This document shows positions 10,001 to 20,575 of a stretch of 64,000 nt of DNA, piece after piece. The translations under genes were made by a program, and so were the position numbers. Position 1 is the stretch's first letter. Each line of letters opens with the position of its first letter. The notes under the pieces are model-generated. The model had not been told where the DNA came from, did no database searches, and saw nothing but the letters and a program-made list of their open reading frames with translations. Origin of the DNA: Marthasterias glacialis (lineage: Eukaryota; Echinodermata; Asteroidea; Forcipulatida; Asteriidae). The DNA is taken from assembly GCA_911728455.2 (NCBI GenBank), contig OU452226.1, forward strand, positions 18,989,938-19,053,937. Reading direction: 5' to 3'.

Positions 10001-13000
10001 CTCAAATTATTAACGCAGCCGCGTTGTTCACTAACCAATCGTGCACCGAGTTTTGTGAAATGCACGCGTGCTGCATGCTGTTCTCATGCGAAATGCACGG
10101 GGGTGTGTTCCAAATTACCCGTGAAGATGGCCGATTTACGTCATATTGGGAGCCATCTATAGTGAAAGCACTCTTTGGTTGTTCCCAGATTGATTGTTTT
10201 GAGATAAACTGCTGTTTGTTTTGAATATTTCAGATGGAACAGGAATGTGTGGTCGTATTGTGTTTGCATGGTATCAAGGGTAAGCCAAGATGGGAGACTT
10301 GTGGGAACACTATGTGGCAGCAGACTTGCCAGGTAAATCCATCGTTCTTGGAAATGTGCGCATGCTCGGAACTCTTTGAACAATAGAAATTTACCTGGTA
10401 AGTCTGCTGCCACCTAGTGTCCCCAAAAGTCTTCCATTTAGATTTAGATAAAGTGTCCTGTTTTGTAACTTGATAAAAGTTTATTGGTAACCCAATGTAT
10501 CCGGTTTTGACTTCAAGGGTAGTCACCATGAGCAGTGGGTCAGAGATAAGCAAACGTGATAAGGAGTACACCTTTAAATTAAGTGCATTCTCTCTCCCTC
10601 CGACAGATCAAGTCTAGACTGTGATGCAAAGCGATGGAGGTAGGTACATGACATCAGCAGTTTACGCATAGTTTTTGTTTTGTTTCACAGTGACACTTTG
10701 ATATACATTCTGTAGATATGCATTCTGGAGTAGATATCATTCTGTAGCTTCTGTTACCCTATGCAGGTTATTTGCTGATATTCTGAATGTATGGAATTCC
10801 ATTACTGCATTTTGAACGTTGCATGTATTGTGTTAATGAGTCCCTAACTGTTTGTAACAGCACATCGTCCTGTCATGCCATCGCATTGTCATGTTGTGGT
10901 GTCACATTGTCGCGTCTTGCCATTGCATACTTTTGTACTTGATTTGTTGGTCTTAGCCGTTTGCACCCTCAACTGTACAAAGTCAACAATGCAACAATGC
11001 GATGGCTCAACGCAACAATGTGATGGCACGATGAGACGGAACGACACAACAATGCATGACAAAGCCACAGCACGATGCGACAATGCAATGACATGAAACA
11101 ACTAAGTGCCGTTGACAGTGCAAACAGCTAGATACTCAACTATTGTCGGAATACATGCAACGTTCAAATAGCAGTAATGGAATTCCATATATATATATGA
11201 CACAGCCATGTAATCTGTATTCAAGAGTAAATCTCATTCTGTAGCCTCTGTTATCCCATGCAGGTTATTTGCTGATATTCTGAATGATACAGCCATCTGC
11301 ATAGCGTTAATCTCACCATTATTTCCGCATTACTTCACTGCGATCGCCTGCATCTCTGGACTACTTAAGGTAACCTACTCCATTAAAACCTCAACTCCCT
11401 AGGTGTTTTTGCTAGAAACCATATCAAATCCGCCAATTTCAATCAATTGTTGGACAGTCAATATTTGCAACTGTACTGAATCAATCATAATCCACCAGTG
11501 CGCTTAGTACTAAAAATCCTTTCAAAATGTTCTACAGGGGTGACAGACCAACTCCATCAAAATCAACCAGTGGTTCAACAGGGCTGAAAGACCAACTCCA
11601 TCAAATGTTTCAATCTTCTGGTGTACTGGATCAATTGAAATCAAGCGAAACCAGCCGATTGATTTTGATGGATTTGGTACCGTTAGGTTTTAAGTAGATA
11701 ATGTTTTGATTGATAACTAATTGTTCGTTGTTCTGTTTTGGTCAAGGCCCTTTCCTCTTCGTGGGAAAACAAGTTTCCATTAAATATCTATCTAAAGTGT
11801 CTGCGCTTAAAAACACAATTACTTTCACTCATATGGCTATTGAGTGAAAGCCATCTCCTATCAAAAGTGGGGCATGTTTGATGCGCACAGGAACGTTCCT
11901 GAAGGCTTATGTCTGGAATCCAGTGGACTGCCGGACTGCTCTGCTGAACCGCGACATTACGCCAAACTATGGGAACATTCCTGCACTTTTGAGCATTTCA
12001 GTCGGAGCGTTCAGACGGACCAATGGACCATACCCTGTACACCAGCTGGAAGAGTTATCTAATCCAGTGAGAAATTTCCTATCGTTCGGACTAATGGGAC
12101 GTTCCCTTATGCAATGACTCCAAAATAGAACCGCAAATCAATAACGTTGTTTAAAAAAAACACAAAAATCTAACAGACAAAAAACAGACAACCATCTGCA
12201 TAACTGTATCACACACAAATCACCTTACCTTGTAACCCTCTTTTATTGACAGTCTATCGTTGGTGTGGCAGGCGGGGCAACGAGGGCAGCATTGACGTTG
12301 CATCAGGCAAGAAGAAACAACATGGCCGACGTCAGCGCCAAGGATGGTAGTCAGGTAAGTAGAGATCAATCTGGTTGAATATCTGCACCCAAAAATATGC
12401 AAAATATTAAAAGATTGCTAATGCAGCTTCCAGGGGTATGATGATACCTTATTTGTTTTAGGGTAAGTATTTCACATTAAAAGTTTTTGGTCTATCTTTA
12501 TCAATCGTTTGTAATGCTCAGTCCTAGAACTTTTAAAACTACATGAACAAAGTATTTTACAATACCGCTCCAAACTGATAGAAGCCGACACTATTTCACA
12601 TTTTTGTTGATGGTCACTTTTTGTTGTTGTCTTCTTGTCAGGAGACCTTAGTGAACCTAGCAGCTTTAGTGGTGGGTCTACTGATAACTCCGATGGTCTC
12701 TGGTAATTCATTGTAAGTCAAACCATGATCAAACTAAACTTTATAACAATTTTTCTGGTTTGTGGAAGGTTCAAGAAAATTCAACACAAATTTTAACTGA
12801 AACTTTCACAGTGCATTGTTTGTGTCTAGATTCAATTGATGAATAGCATGTCGGGGTGAGCAGTCTAGAGCATCGAACCCAAGTACTGATGGCTGAGTCA
12901 TCAGAGTGTGGGTTCGAATCCCGGTCATGTCACTTGTATTCTTGGGCAAGACACTTAACTATAACTGCTTCTCATCACCCAGGAGTAAATGGGTACCTGC

Positions 13001-16000
13001 TAGGGTAGAGATTGTTGATGTGAATGATCAGCAACCTGTGTGCCGGTGCTGCATACTCCGAAGGAGTTGAGATGGTTTCAGGAATGAACAGGGGTAGTAA
13101 TGGTGCAAGGCGCATTGGTACAATGTTTTAAAGTGCCTATTATTACAAAATGAATATATTTAGATCGAGAGCCATAATACACCTGCATTCGCCTTCTAAG
13201 ATGGTTAGTACAACAGTGTTTACACTTTAATTGCAAACTTTTGCGATCATGCACGGCAGGCACAGTTCTAGAGCTAGTATTTTGGGGGGGCTAGACCATT
13301 CACACATGACGTGACGTCACCATTTGACTTTCGCTACTGCTATTTCATTTTGTGAGTCGAAAAGTAACCTATTTATGGAGTGCATTTTTCAAGCACTACG
13401 CTTTTCCAACATAAAATATGGGTCGGAAAAAACATTTAACCGTACACGGAGTATCTGGGCCAAGACTATATAATAGTGACAAGGACAGTGCAAATGATCA
13501 TACACTATTTATTTGATTTTTAACGAAGATCAACTTTTTTCCAGCATGTACTTTTTTTCCCTTGCATTTTTTTTTTTTTTGGGGGGTGCTAGTCAAAAGT
13601 TTGGGAGGGCTCAAGCCCCCCCCCCAGCCTCCCGTAGAACCGCGCCTGATGCACGGCCGCAAATGGGCATTTTGGTACAAGCTGCTTGCAGTCACTATGA
13701 TCTCTAAAGACTCAAACTTGTTAATCCTTTACCTCTGGAGATTGACAATGAACAATATTTCTACATACATGAAAACTTATGAGTCTTTTTATGTCCCACA
13801 GACTGACCTGGTTCCTGTTCTTTCTCTTCACATTCTTCCATCTGTACGCAAACTACCGAGCTGTAACCTGCGTGGTCATGAACACACTCAATCAAGCTCG
13901 TCTACACATCATTATGAAGGAGTACCTCACCACCGAGTTCAGACATATACTTAGCCCTGCTGAGGCCAATGCAAGGGAGCCTGTATTAAGGAGTGAGTGG
14001 CAATGTTTCGAAGCAATCTTTAAACCCTCCAAGCAGTCGCCGAGAGGTCAAATTCAGTTTTGTGATGCACTCATTTTTTTTTCTTCAAAAGAATCCTTAT
14101 GAAAGTGGAGTGGGGGTGTGGAGAAGTCTCAGACCTCCCATTAAAATGGTGTCAAATATCATTTTATTTGATACTCTTTCGGAGCGAAATTTGAAACTTG
14201 AAGTCACTGGGTATCAACAACAATTGGTCGGTACATTCCAAAGAGGAATTTTTGCATTTGTCAAAAGGTCAAACCGGATGCCGTTTTGTTTAGATATCAT
14301 CAACATTCGTGAATGAACTACAACAATTCCTGTAGAAAACTGTACAGACCCAAATATTAATAATAGTGGCTTCTTATATAGCGCTCAGGTCCATCACTCA
14401 GTGACGCTCATGGCACTCCAACATTATTACCCCCGGTCACTGGGCCATCTATTTCATTCCTTAAACCATCTCATCTCTCAAGTATGTAGCGCACCAAGCT
14501 AAATCAATCACAAGAACCATCTCTGCCCTCACAGGTATCCATTTACCCCGGGGTGAAGAGAAGCAATTATGGTTAAGTGTCTTACTCAAGGTCACAAGTG
14601 ATATGACCGGGATTTGAACCCACACCCTGATGACTTAGCCACCAGAATTTGAGTCCGGTGCACTAAGCCGCTCAGCCACGACACGCTACGCACACTATAT
14701 TTGAAATGTGACGCCATTGAATGTTTTTGGATGTTGACAAAAGTCGCTCTGGAAGAGACTAAAATAAAATGACGTTTTACCGGATTTTAACATGAGGTTA
14801 GAGACAGGTACAGGTATAGTACACTGGTTGCTGTGGATATGATACAGTGGTTGCTATGGGTATAGTACATTGGTTGCTATGGGTAAAGCCTGTTGCGCTT
14901 GCCGGTAAAAATAGTAAAAATAAGACATATCATGTGATGCGCTCAACCAATCACATGGCAGAATCTAAGTATGAGTGTTATAATATTGTCTATCAACAGC
15001 ACCGATATGCCTTTCACCTCTGTGGAACCCGTTTCGAATCCCACTTCAGACCGAAGCCTTGAATGTGGATTGGGTTTTTCAGTCTCTCCGTGATTGAGCG
15101 GGTTTTTCCTCCCACAGGGTTACAGTGCAAGGCACTTCTCAGGGTTCCTTGTTTTTATTACCAGACATACTGTCTCGTCAGTGCAATAACATCGCATGTT
15201 GATTCTGCAACGCCGTCGTATCTCACACGAAAATGCTCCGTGCAAAAAAGTTGGTAATGTGTGTAAATCTGAGTTATTTTAAGCGAGATACATCATTTTG
15301 CAACTTTCAAACTTGCGTGTATCGTGAGTGCTATTTTACACGAGCTTTAGGAGATATGACTTTTTGATCTGACACAACGATATATAATTAAAAAAACATG
15401 ACAACATGCGTTTTGCAGTGCACCACTCCACAGACACGAAGCAGCAATCCAAATTGCAGAGACTTATCTGCATTTTCCAAAGGAATATTAATGTGTCAGA
15501 CTTTTCTCAGACTTTTTGGTGTACGCTCTTGGTTGTAATTGGTCATTGCATGAATCGACAATTGTTTAGTATTTACCAATAATTTATGTAAATAATGCGT
15601 AGTTGAGTGTCATTACAACGGCTCTTTTCAGAGCCACTACTTCTCCCAAAAGAGATTTAAACATGGTTGTATCTGCAAGTTTACTAGTTATAGTTACTTC
15701 TTGTCATTACTTTTGTTTGCAAAACTCCATGCCGTAAACAAAATGCAAAAAGGAAATAAACACCACTAAAAGGTAATTACTTCCAAAGGCAAATCATTAG
15801 CAAGTATAGCAATCAATAAGAACTGGTTTGTTTTCATTTTTTCCTAGGGCTGCCCAGACCACTTGAAGTTAACCTTGGTGTTCAATTTGGCCAGCTGTGT
15901 AAAAGGTATTGACGTTGTGTGTGATTGTATGCGGGAAATTGTTTTTTTTTTAACTTGGCCTGTTTATTCATTGAATGCTTGGTCGCATTTTGCCATCATA

Positions 16001-19000
16001 AAACAAACGTTCACATCAAATTTAAAAGCAAATTTCGAAAGCAAATTTACTTATTCTCCATCTGGCTGGAGTAGTCAAAAATTGCCTAAACATAGTGGAA
16101 CCTGTTTTCTTATTATTGTGTGGTGCAAAGTCTTGATGTCCTTTTCTTTCCAGCCCAGTGAATGGTGGAAGGTGCTAATTTTTCAAAAACACCCAAGTTT
16201 ACCTGGGAAAGGATCACCTTAAGGGGATGCCATTTTTTTATTCATAGCTCAGGCGGTAGAGTGCTGGCACGTAAATCTGGAGGTCGCAGTCTCAAATCCT
16301 GTTCTTGTTAAAAAAAAAATTGTTCACCCCAAAAAAATTTAATCAAAATTACCAAGCCAATTTCCCTTGTGGTTTGTTACTTGATATTTGAAAAAAAGTT
16401 GCAACCCCTCAAGGTGACCCCTGTCCTGCCGCTTCCCGGGTTGTATCATAAACTTGGGTGTGATCCCTGGTTATACGCCAGTTGCAGGTTGAATGGCTTC
16501 TGACAGGTACCCCCCGAACAAAGACATTGAAAAAGTAGGGAGACTGCCAACATTAGGGCTAGATAGCTCAGTTGTAGAGCTCCGGGTGTCATTGGGTATT
16601 CTGTCCTCTGGGTAATGTGTCCACCATACGGTAAATTAACGTGGGCTGGAGGAGTTTATTCAAAAGAGGGCGCTATCAGAAGGAGTTAGTCGGAATTCGC
16701 CGTATGCTTGGACAGAATCTCCTTCCACGCCGGTACGTCAATCTGGAGGTCACTGGTTCAAGTCCATTTCTAGTCATTTTTTCTTTGTTCACCCAAAAAG
16801 TGAATCAAAGAAATTACACAGTCAGTTTCCGTTGTGGTTCATCACTTGATTATTTTGTATTGACACAACTAGGTGGTCAGATATGGAACAATGCGCTTAC
16901 AGCAACAACAGCAATGGAAAATACTGGCTTGGCCTGGATAGAAGAACAGGTAAAATAATTCACAGCTCATTCTAGAATTCGAGAATCAAATGGGGTGATT
17001 ATTTGGGAGAGGGATGGGGGGAAAGTGGGATGCTGAGTCCACCAATCCAGCATGCCCTTTTTGTAGGATTTTACGCAGGCTGTGTTGAATTCATTCTGCA
17101 CTGCATTCGCATTGGAAATATTTTTTCACTGAAATACGTTTATTTCCAAGAAAAGTGACCAAAGATGCTGTTTCTGTTGTGCAAGGAATTTCACTGGGAA
17201 AAAAATATTAAAGGACATTTCAATCCCATAAATACAAAGTCGGTTTAACATTTCCAGAGGCTGAATTTGATAGATGTAACTATTACATCACGGATGAAGA
17301 AGAATATGTTGGTTTTACCTTGACACCGATGTGTGATAAGCACTGAATACTCAGTACTTTCCCGAGTCCTGCTGTAAAACAGTCCACAGGCATACTATTC
17401 AGGTGGGATTCGAACCCACGACCCCCACATTCTAGAGCAGATATTTTAACCACTTTTCGTCACTGGGCACGCTCGGTGGTCTAGTGGTTAAGATATCTTC
17501 TCTAGAATATGGGGGGTCGTGGGTTCAAATCCCACCTGAGTACTATGCCTGTGGATTGTTTAGTATGCCTCAGGACTTGGGAAAGCACCGAGTATACAGT
17601 ACATATCACACAGAGGCTGAATTAGGTTTGTCTTGAAGCAAAGAATTTACTTTCGGCCACCAGCAAAATATTTAGTAAGCAACATTACGGTACTGTACCT
17701 TCAAGTAATGAAGTGTTCACTGTATGTGACTGTGTCCAGGGTCCATCAATATCCTACTCCACCGTGACTGCACCAGTCAGGACATCGTCAAGGCTTGCTT
17801 CCACACTGAGATTATCATCAATACTGAGAACCAAGACAGATCCACACCATATTTTATTATAAAGGTAAATGTATTTTGAATCTAGCGTATCAAAGGTAGT
17901 GGTTAGGATATCCGCTCTGGTGGCTGAACCAGAGGGGAGAGGGGAGGGACTTCAGCACCCCCCCCCCACTCAGAACTCTTACCCCTCCTCAAGCGCCCCC
18001 CCCCCAAATGTTATCGAAGGAAAATAACAAATAAAAATCAATTAGTACTATATAAAATCATTTCGCAAAACTACAATTTTTATTCAAATCAGTCCTTGAG
18101 CTTACAACCCAATTATAAAAATATGGAAGGAACGGCCATCGCAATTCATATTTCTAGTTTTTGCTGTTTGTGAGGCACTGCATTTTCACAAAACCGACAT
18201 GTTGCAACCAAGACCATCAACTCCATAAATATACGGTTCAGTACATCAACTAATGCACATTGAAATTAAGTGGTAAATTATAGGCCTAAAGCCTCCAAAA
18301 TTTATTTCTTTGCCCCAGCTACCACCCTTCCCTTCATGAAATGAAAATGTTAAATAACGCCATTGACCTGCTCTATAGTTATCAGTGATTCACACAACCT
18401 GTAAATGTCTAATTTATCCTTTTGCAGGGGGAGACAGTATACTGTGACGATTCCAGCAAACATTACACAGGTAAGTTTAAAGACGTCCACTGGTCAACGC
18501 GCGACAAACAAAATGGTGCCACAAAAGATCATCTCTAACCGGCGCACCCGTTGTACGTAAACTAGGTACGGGTACATGACCGTTTTGTGCCACAGAAACA
18601 GTCGTCGGGTGCATCTTTAAACCACAATTATTCCTTCCTGGCTTCAGTATGTACACAGAATCCCTAGAAACAATTTCTTCAATACCCCTAGCTATTGCCT
18701 TGGTGCCCCTTGAAATAAGTTGAAGTACTCCTGTAAAAATTTTAACTTTCCCTCGTAGAGAAACCCTTTGCTGAGGATAAACTGCCTTTTCCATAGAAAG
18801 AGCTAACAGGACTGTGTTACCGCGTTTACTTTTATGTGATTATTCAGCATCTATAATTTACATGCAGTTCTGCATTGTTTTAGATATTACCTGGCACATC
18901 AATCCAGAGGTTCAGGTAGGTTTAGATCCCATTCTGGTAAATTTTTCTCTTTCCACCCCAAAGTGGAATTGTTATTACCTAGTATTTTTGTAGCTTCTAT

Positions 19001-19246
19001 CAAAATTATATCAAATTCAGAGTAGAAAATAACTTTTATCTTGCAGCTGATCCAACACCAGGGGGTGATAGCTGGGAAGTGGTCAGACTGGCGGGGCTCA
19101 TGGCAGATGACCTGTACCCGCGATTCATCACCCAGTTAGAGAGTGCCGGCTGGGTCATAGGTCACACGTTACTAGGGCCCAATGAGTGGAGGGCCGAGTG
19201 GAGTATGACTGGGATCCTGGAGAGGAAAGCGTTCAAGAGTCTCTGA
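7040..19246 (+). CDS. RUSF1: RUSF1 homolog (RUS1/DUF647 family membrane protein), 14 exons
   Basis: Exons: 7040-7177, 8224-8301, 9514-9628, 10234-10279, 10607-10639, 11264-11369, 12253-12354, 12642-12712, 13802-13992, 15848-15905, 16873-16949, 17740-17864, 18428-18470 and 19047-19246 (stop TGA 19244-19246). They sum to 1,383 nt, exactly 460 codons plus stop; the human protein has about 468 residues. All junctions are GT-AG with matching phases. Family landmarks: LPQGYPESVSEDYLAYQIWD (about 50-69), GTLATQAMLKGVGVGD (79-94), LDCDAKRWRLFADILND (129-145), GVAGGATRAALTLHQARRNN (176-195) followed by MADVSAKDGSQETLVNLA, HLYANYRAV (243-251) and a C-terminal GPNEWRAEW. Hydrophobic stretches at about 146-172, 211-225 and 231-245 are likely membrane segments. 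Plant RUS proteins act in UV-B and vitamin B6-linked root signalling; the animal function is not settled. Exons 4 and 5 are very short (46 and 33 nt). A false copy of the exon 6 start lies at 10765-10789. Confidence 0.94.
7697..7762 (+). repeat. Direct repeat of CCTCCTTCAACCGTGGTGAT
   Basis: Two near-identical copies (about 24 bases, ending CCGC) lie about 40 bases apart in RUSF1 intron 1. Function unknown; probably a small local duplication. Confidence 0.5.
8803..8931. mobile_element. MITE with GGGAGACTTTTGAG-type ends, copy 1
   Basis: The right end reads CTCAAAAGTCTCCCAT. The interior has GGCAGCAGACTCACCAGGTA facing AAGTCTGCTGCCACCTAGTG, and shares AAATGTGCGCATGC with 10290-10437. The left end is decayed. 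RUSF1 intron 2. Confidence 0.6.
9931..10163. mobile_element. Foldback/MITE with CTATAGATGG-type ends
   Basis: The left end reads GTATAGATGGTTCCCAATAG and the right end is its imperfect inverse, ATTGGGAGCCATCTATAG. GCCATCTT and AAGATGGCC face each other inside. It lies just before RUSF1 exon 4. Open frames across it are shadows. Confidence 0.6.
10290..10437. mobile_element. MITE with GGGAGACTTTTGAG-type ends, copy 2, beside a splice donor
   Basis: It begins ATGGGAGACTTGTGGGAACA and ends CCCCAAAAGTCTTCCAT. The interior GGCAGCAGACTTGCCAGGTA faces ACCTGGTAAGTCTGCTGCC. It starts only about 10 bases after the exon 4 donor of RUSF1 (GT at 10280). Confidence 0.7.
10742..11263 (+). pseudogene. Decayed duplicate of RUSF1 exon 6 start, split by a foldback
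   Basis: 10765-10789 repeats the exon 6 acceptor and first 24 coding bases (GCAGGTTATTTGCTGATATT then CTGAATG) almost exactly, and its upstream flank also matches (TTCTGTAGCTTCTGTTACCC against TTCTGTAGCCTCTGTTATCC). The copy then breaks at a foldback (about 10790-11187). After the foldback, GACACAGCCAT (about 11199-11209) resembles the next exon bases GATACAGCCAT. The true exon is 11264-11369, since only it stays in phase to a donor. Confidence 0.6.
10790..11187. mobile_element. Long palindromic foldback element in RUSF1 intron 5
   Basis: The left end ATGGAATTCCATTACTGCAT and the right end GCAGTAATGGAATTCCAT are inverted copies, continuing through AACGTTGCATGTAT against ATACATGCAACGTT. The middle is rich in CGACAATGCAATGAC-like words facing their inverses. 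Open frames on both strands here come from the symmetry. Confidence 0.7.
12846..13150 (+). mobile_element. tRNA-headed SINE, family A
   Basis: The head has B box GGTTCGAATCCCGG (12911-12924), then CTTGGGCAAGACACTTAACT, GGAGTAAATGGGTACCTG and GTGCTGCATACTCCGAAGG, ending AAAGTGCCTATTATTAC. RUSF1 intron 8. Confidence 0.8.
13249..13656. mobile_element. hAT-like MITE with exact 8-bp target duplication
   Basis: The element 13257-13648 (392 bp) is flanked by ATGCACGG on both sides (13249-13256, 13649-13656). Its ends are CAGGCACAGTTCTA and the inverse of TAGAACCGCGCCTG, so 11 of 14 terminal bases pair. An 8-bp duplication plus CAG...CTG ends fit the hAT superfamily. G-runs lie near the left end and T- and C-runs near the right. 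Confidence 0.8.
14045..14345 (-). mobile_element. Partial copy of a TIR element (TTCAGTTTTGTGATGCACTC family)
   Basis: It shares TTCAGTTTTGTGATGCACTC at its left, plus CATTAAAATGGTGTCAAATA and TGTACAGACCCA-type words, with 21985-22425, in reversed internal order. It begins about 50 bases after the RUSF1 exon 9 donor. Confidence 0.5.
14360..14688 (-). mobile_element. tRNA-headed SINE, family A, reversed
   Basis: Reverse body (CAGGTATCCATTTACCCCGG, GAAGCAATTATGGTTAAGTG), reversed B box GGGATTTGAACCC, and head ending CCGCTCAGCCACGACACGC. RUSF1 intron 9. Confidence 0.8.
16243..16390 (+). mobile_element. tRNA-headed SINE, family D
   Basis: TAGCTCAGGCGGTAGAGTGC is the A-box region. Then come TCTGGAGGTCGCAG, TGTTCACCCC and TTTCCCTTGTGGTTT, the body also found at 52351, 57238 and 58976. 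RUSF1 intron 10. Confidence 0.75.
16535..16860 (+). mobile_element. tRNA-headed SINE, family D, ending 12 bases before RUSF1 exon 11
   Basis: Head GATAGCTCAGTTGTAGAGC; an internal second tRNA-like piece (CTGGAGGTCACTGGTTCAAG); tail GTCAGTTTCCGTTGTGGTTC. Exon 11 (16873) follows almost at once, so the SINE tail may supply part of the acceptor's pyrimidine and branch region. Confidence 0.7.
17328..17612. repeat. Inverted pair of tRNA-like SINE copies
   Basis: The left arm (to about 17455) and right arm (from about 17481) are inverse copies for some 115 bases: GGTGGGATTCGAACCCACGA faces TCGTGGGTTCAAATCCCACC, and GTCCACAGGCATACTATTCA faces GAGTACTATGCCTGTGGA. The right arm keeps a tRNA-like GGTGGTCTAGTGGTTAAGAT head. 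RUSF1 intron 11. Confidence 0.8.
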
Positions 19247-19399
19247 TTGCAGGAATGACCCCCTGACCCCATGTGTCTCGGAATCAAGTCTGCTAAGAGA
19301 AAGTATGTTTAGTTTAATTTTCCAAGGGTATGATCGGAAGATCAGTACACACTTTGTGTGACCCAACATATACATGAAATAGCAAACCTGTGAAAGTTT

Positions 19400-19645
19400 A
19401 AGCTCATCAGAGTCACAAGAAAATAGTGAAGCCATCACTGTTTTCACTGTTTTTTTAAGTATCGGCTCGTCTGATTCACAAGACCAAAACTAATTGTTTT
19501 ACTCTTTTCTCAAAGACTAGAGCATTTCAGGCAAAAATATTTCAAGGGAAGTTTTTCCACCATGACTATGTAAGTTATGCGTAAATCTGTGAACATTTAT
19601 ATTTTCAATCTTACCAATGGTGTGCACACTCTTTAAGGAATTATT
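19400..19645 (+). repeat. Dispersed 240-bp repeat, copy 2
   Basis: Matches 2985-3230: ACTAATTGTTTTACTC, GTAAGTTATGCGTAAATC, AACATTTATATTTTC. It begins about 150 bases after the RUSF1 stop codon and so may be part of its 3' UTR. Confidence 0.6.
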
Positions 19646-20140
19646 TGATTTGTTAGTGTTTGACTTACACCAATGTCTGATGAGCACTCTATTCAGAGTC
19701 CCAACTTGACGTCACAAAAAGTCGGCCATCTTGACAGGCAGTGATATATCATTTTTGAACGTACTAGTACAACTATGCACTATGCTTAAATACCACGTGC
19801 GGCCTGCAGTTTTATCAAATTCCTTGCATGATTGGTCGGTGAACCACTTGTCTGCGTAGAAAAAATAGAACGCTTGGCGCGGCTCAAAACTAAAACCGAA
19901 GTTTTCCGTAAACATGGGTATATCGGGGACTATCTAAACTCATAATGCTGTCGCATGACGCATGGCTTTAGGTACCTGGAGTTGGATTCCAACCCACCTT
20001 TTAGAGAAGATGTCTTAACTGCTAGACGAGAGGCTTGTTTGAATCCTGTAATAAGCACAGAACCACAAAGTGTTTAGTATGATGTTGTTTTACATGGGAT
20101 AATGAATACAAATCTTGTCCCTGTTTACCGTGCTTGTATA

Positions 20141-20257
20141 ATGGGAGACTTTCGAGACATTAGCGGGCGCCCCGGTAAGCGGTTCCTTTTCGATGGGTCT
20201 CAGTGTAGAAAATGACCGCTTACTGGGGAACCCGCTAACGTCTCAAAAGTCTCCCAT
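20141..20257. mobile_element. MITE with GGGAGACTTTTGAG-type ends, copy 3
   Basis: ATGGGAGACTTTCGAGACAT at the left faces ACGTCTCAAAAGTCTCCCAT at the right. Inside, TTAGCGGGCGCCCCGGTAAG faces TTACTGGGGAACCCGCTAA. The shortest and most symmetric copy of the family. Confidence 0.75.
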
Positions 20258-20294
20258 TGATAAAAACCACAGAAACACCAAGACAGTTATGATA

Positions 20295-20575
20295 ACTACA
20301 GGGATGAGACTTCTCAGACTTTTGTCTGAACTCAGAGTTTTTTATGTCTGCCTGTTCAGAAAAGTAGCTGTTCTTTTCTTCAGATATAAAGAAAACAAAT
20401 TCTCTGATCTACTTCTCTTGTGCTGAAAATACTGTCCCCAAAAGCTCCTTGAAATCTTTCACTGCAGGGGTTACTAGAAGGTGGAAGTACCATCATTTCA
20501 ACATAATCCACAAATTTGGATCCTAAGTTTCAGACTTTTCTGTCAGCAATGAATCTCATTCCTGTAACTAGTACA
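20295..20575. mobile_element. TIR element, ACAGGGATGAGAC family, copy 1
   Basis: Left ACAGGGATGAGACTTCTCAG faces right GAATCTCATTCCTGT. Interior words (CTACTTCTC near the middle, AGAAGGTGGAAGTACC) are shared with 45875-46282. A 77-codon frame across it is incidental. Confidence 0.55.

Noticed and set aside
10765..10789. RUSF1 exon 6
   Set aside because: The match stops after 24 coding bases with no donor in phase. The copy at 11264 gives the complete, phase-matched exon.
10875..11101. Overlapping frames on both strands
   Set aside because: They lie in the palindromic foldback at 10790-11187, whose symmetry opens frames on both strands.
11844..12117. Frame of about 80-90 codons upstream of RUSF1 exon 7
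   Set aside because: No splice sites link it to RUSF1, the RUSF1 reading continues without it in phase, and it resembles no family.
17480..17556. tRNA gene
   Set aside because: Boxes A and B are recognisable, but the acceptor stem does not pair properly and the same unit recurs inverted next to it, so it is a SINE head.
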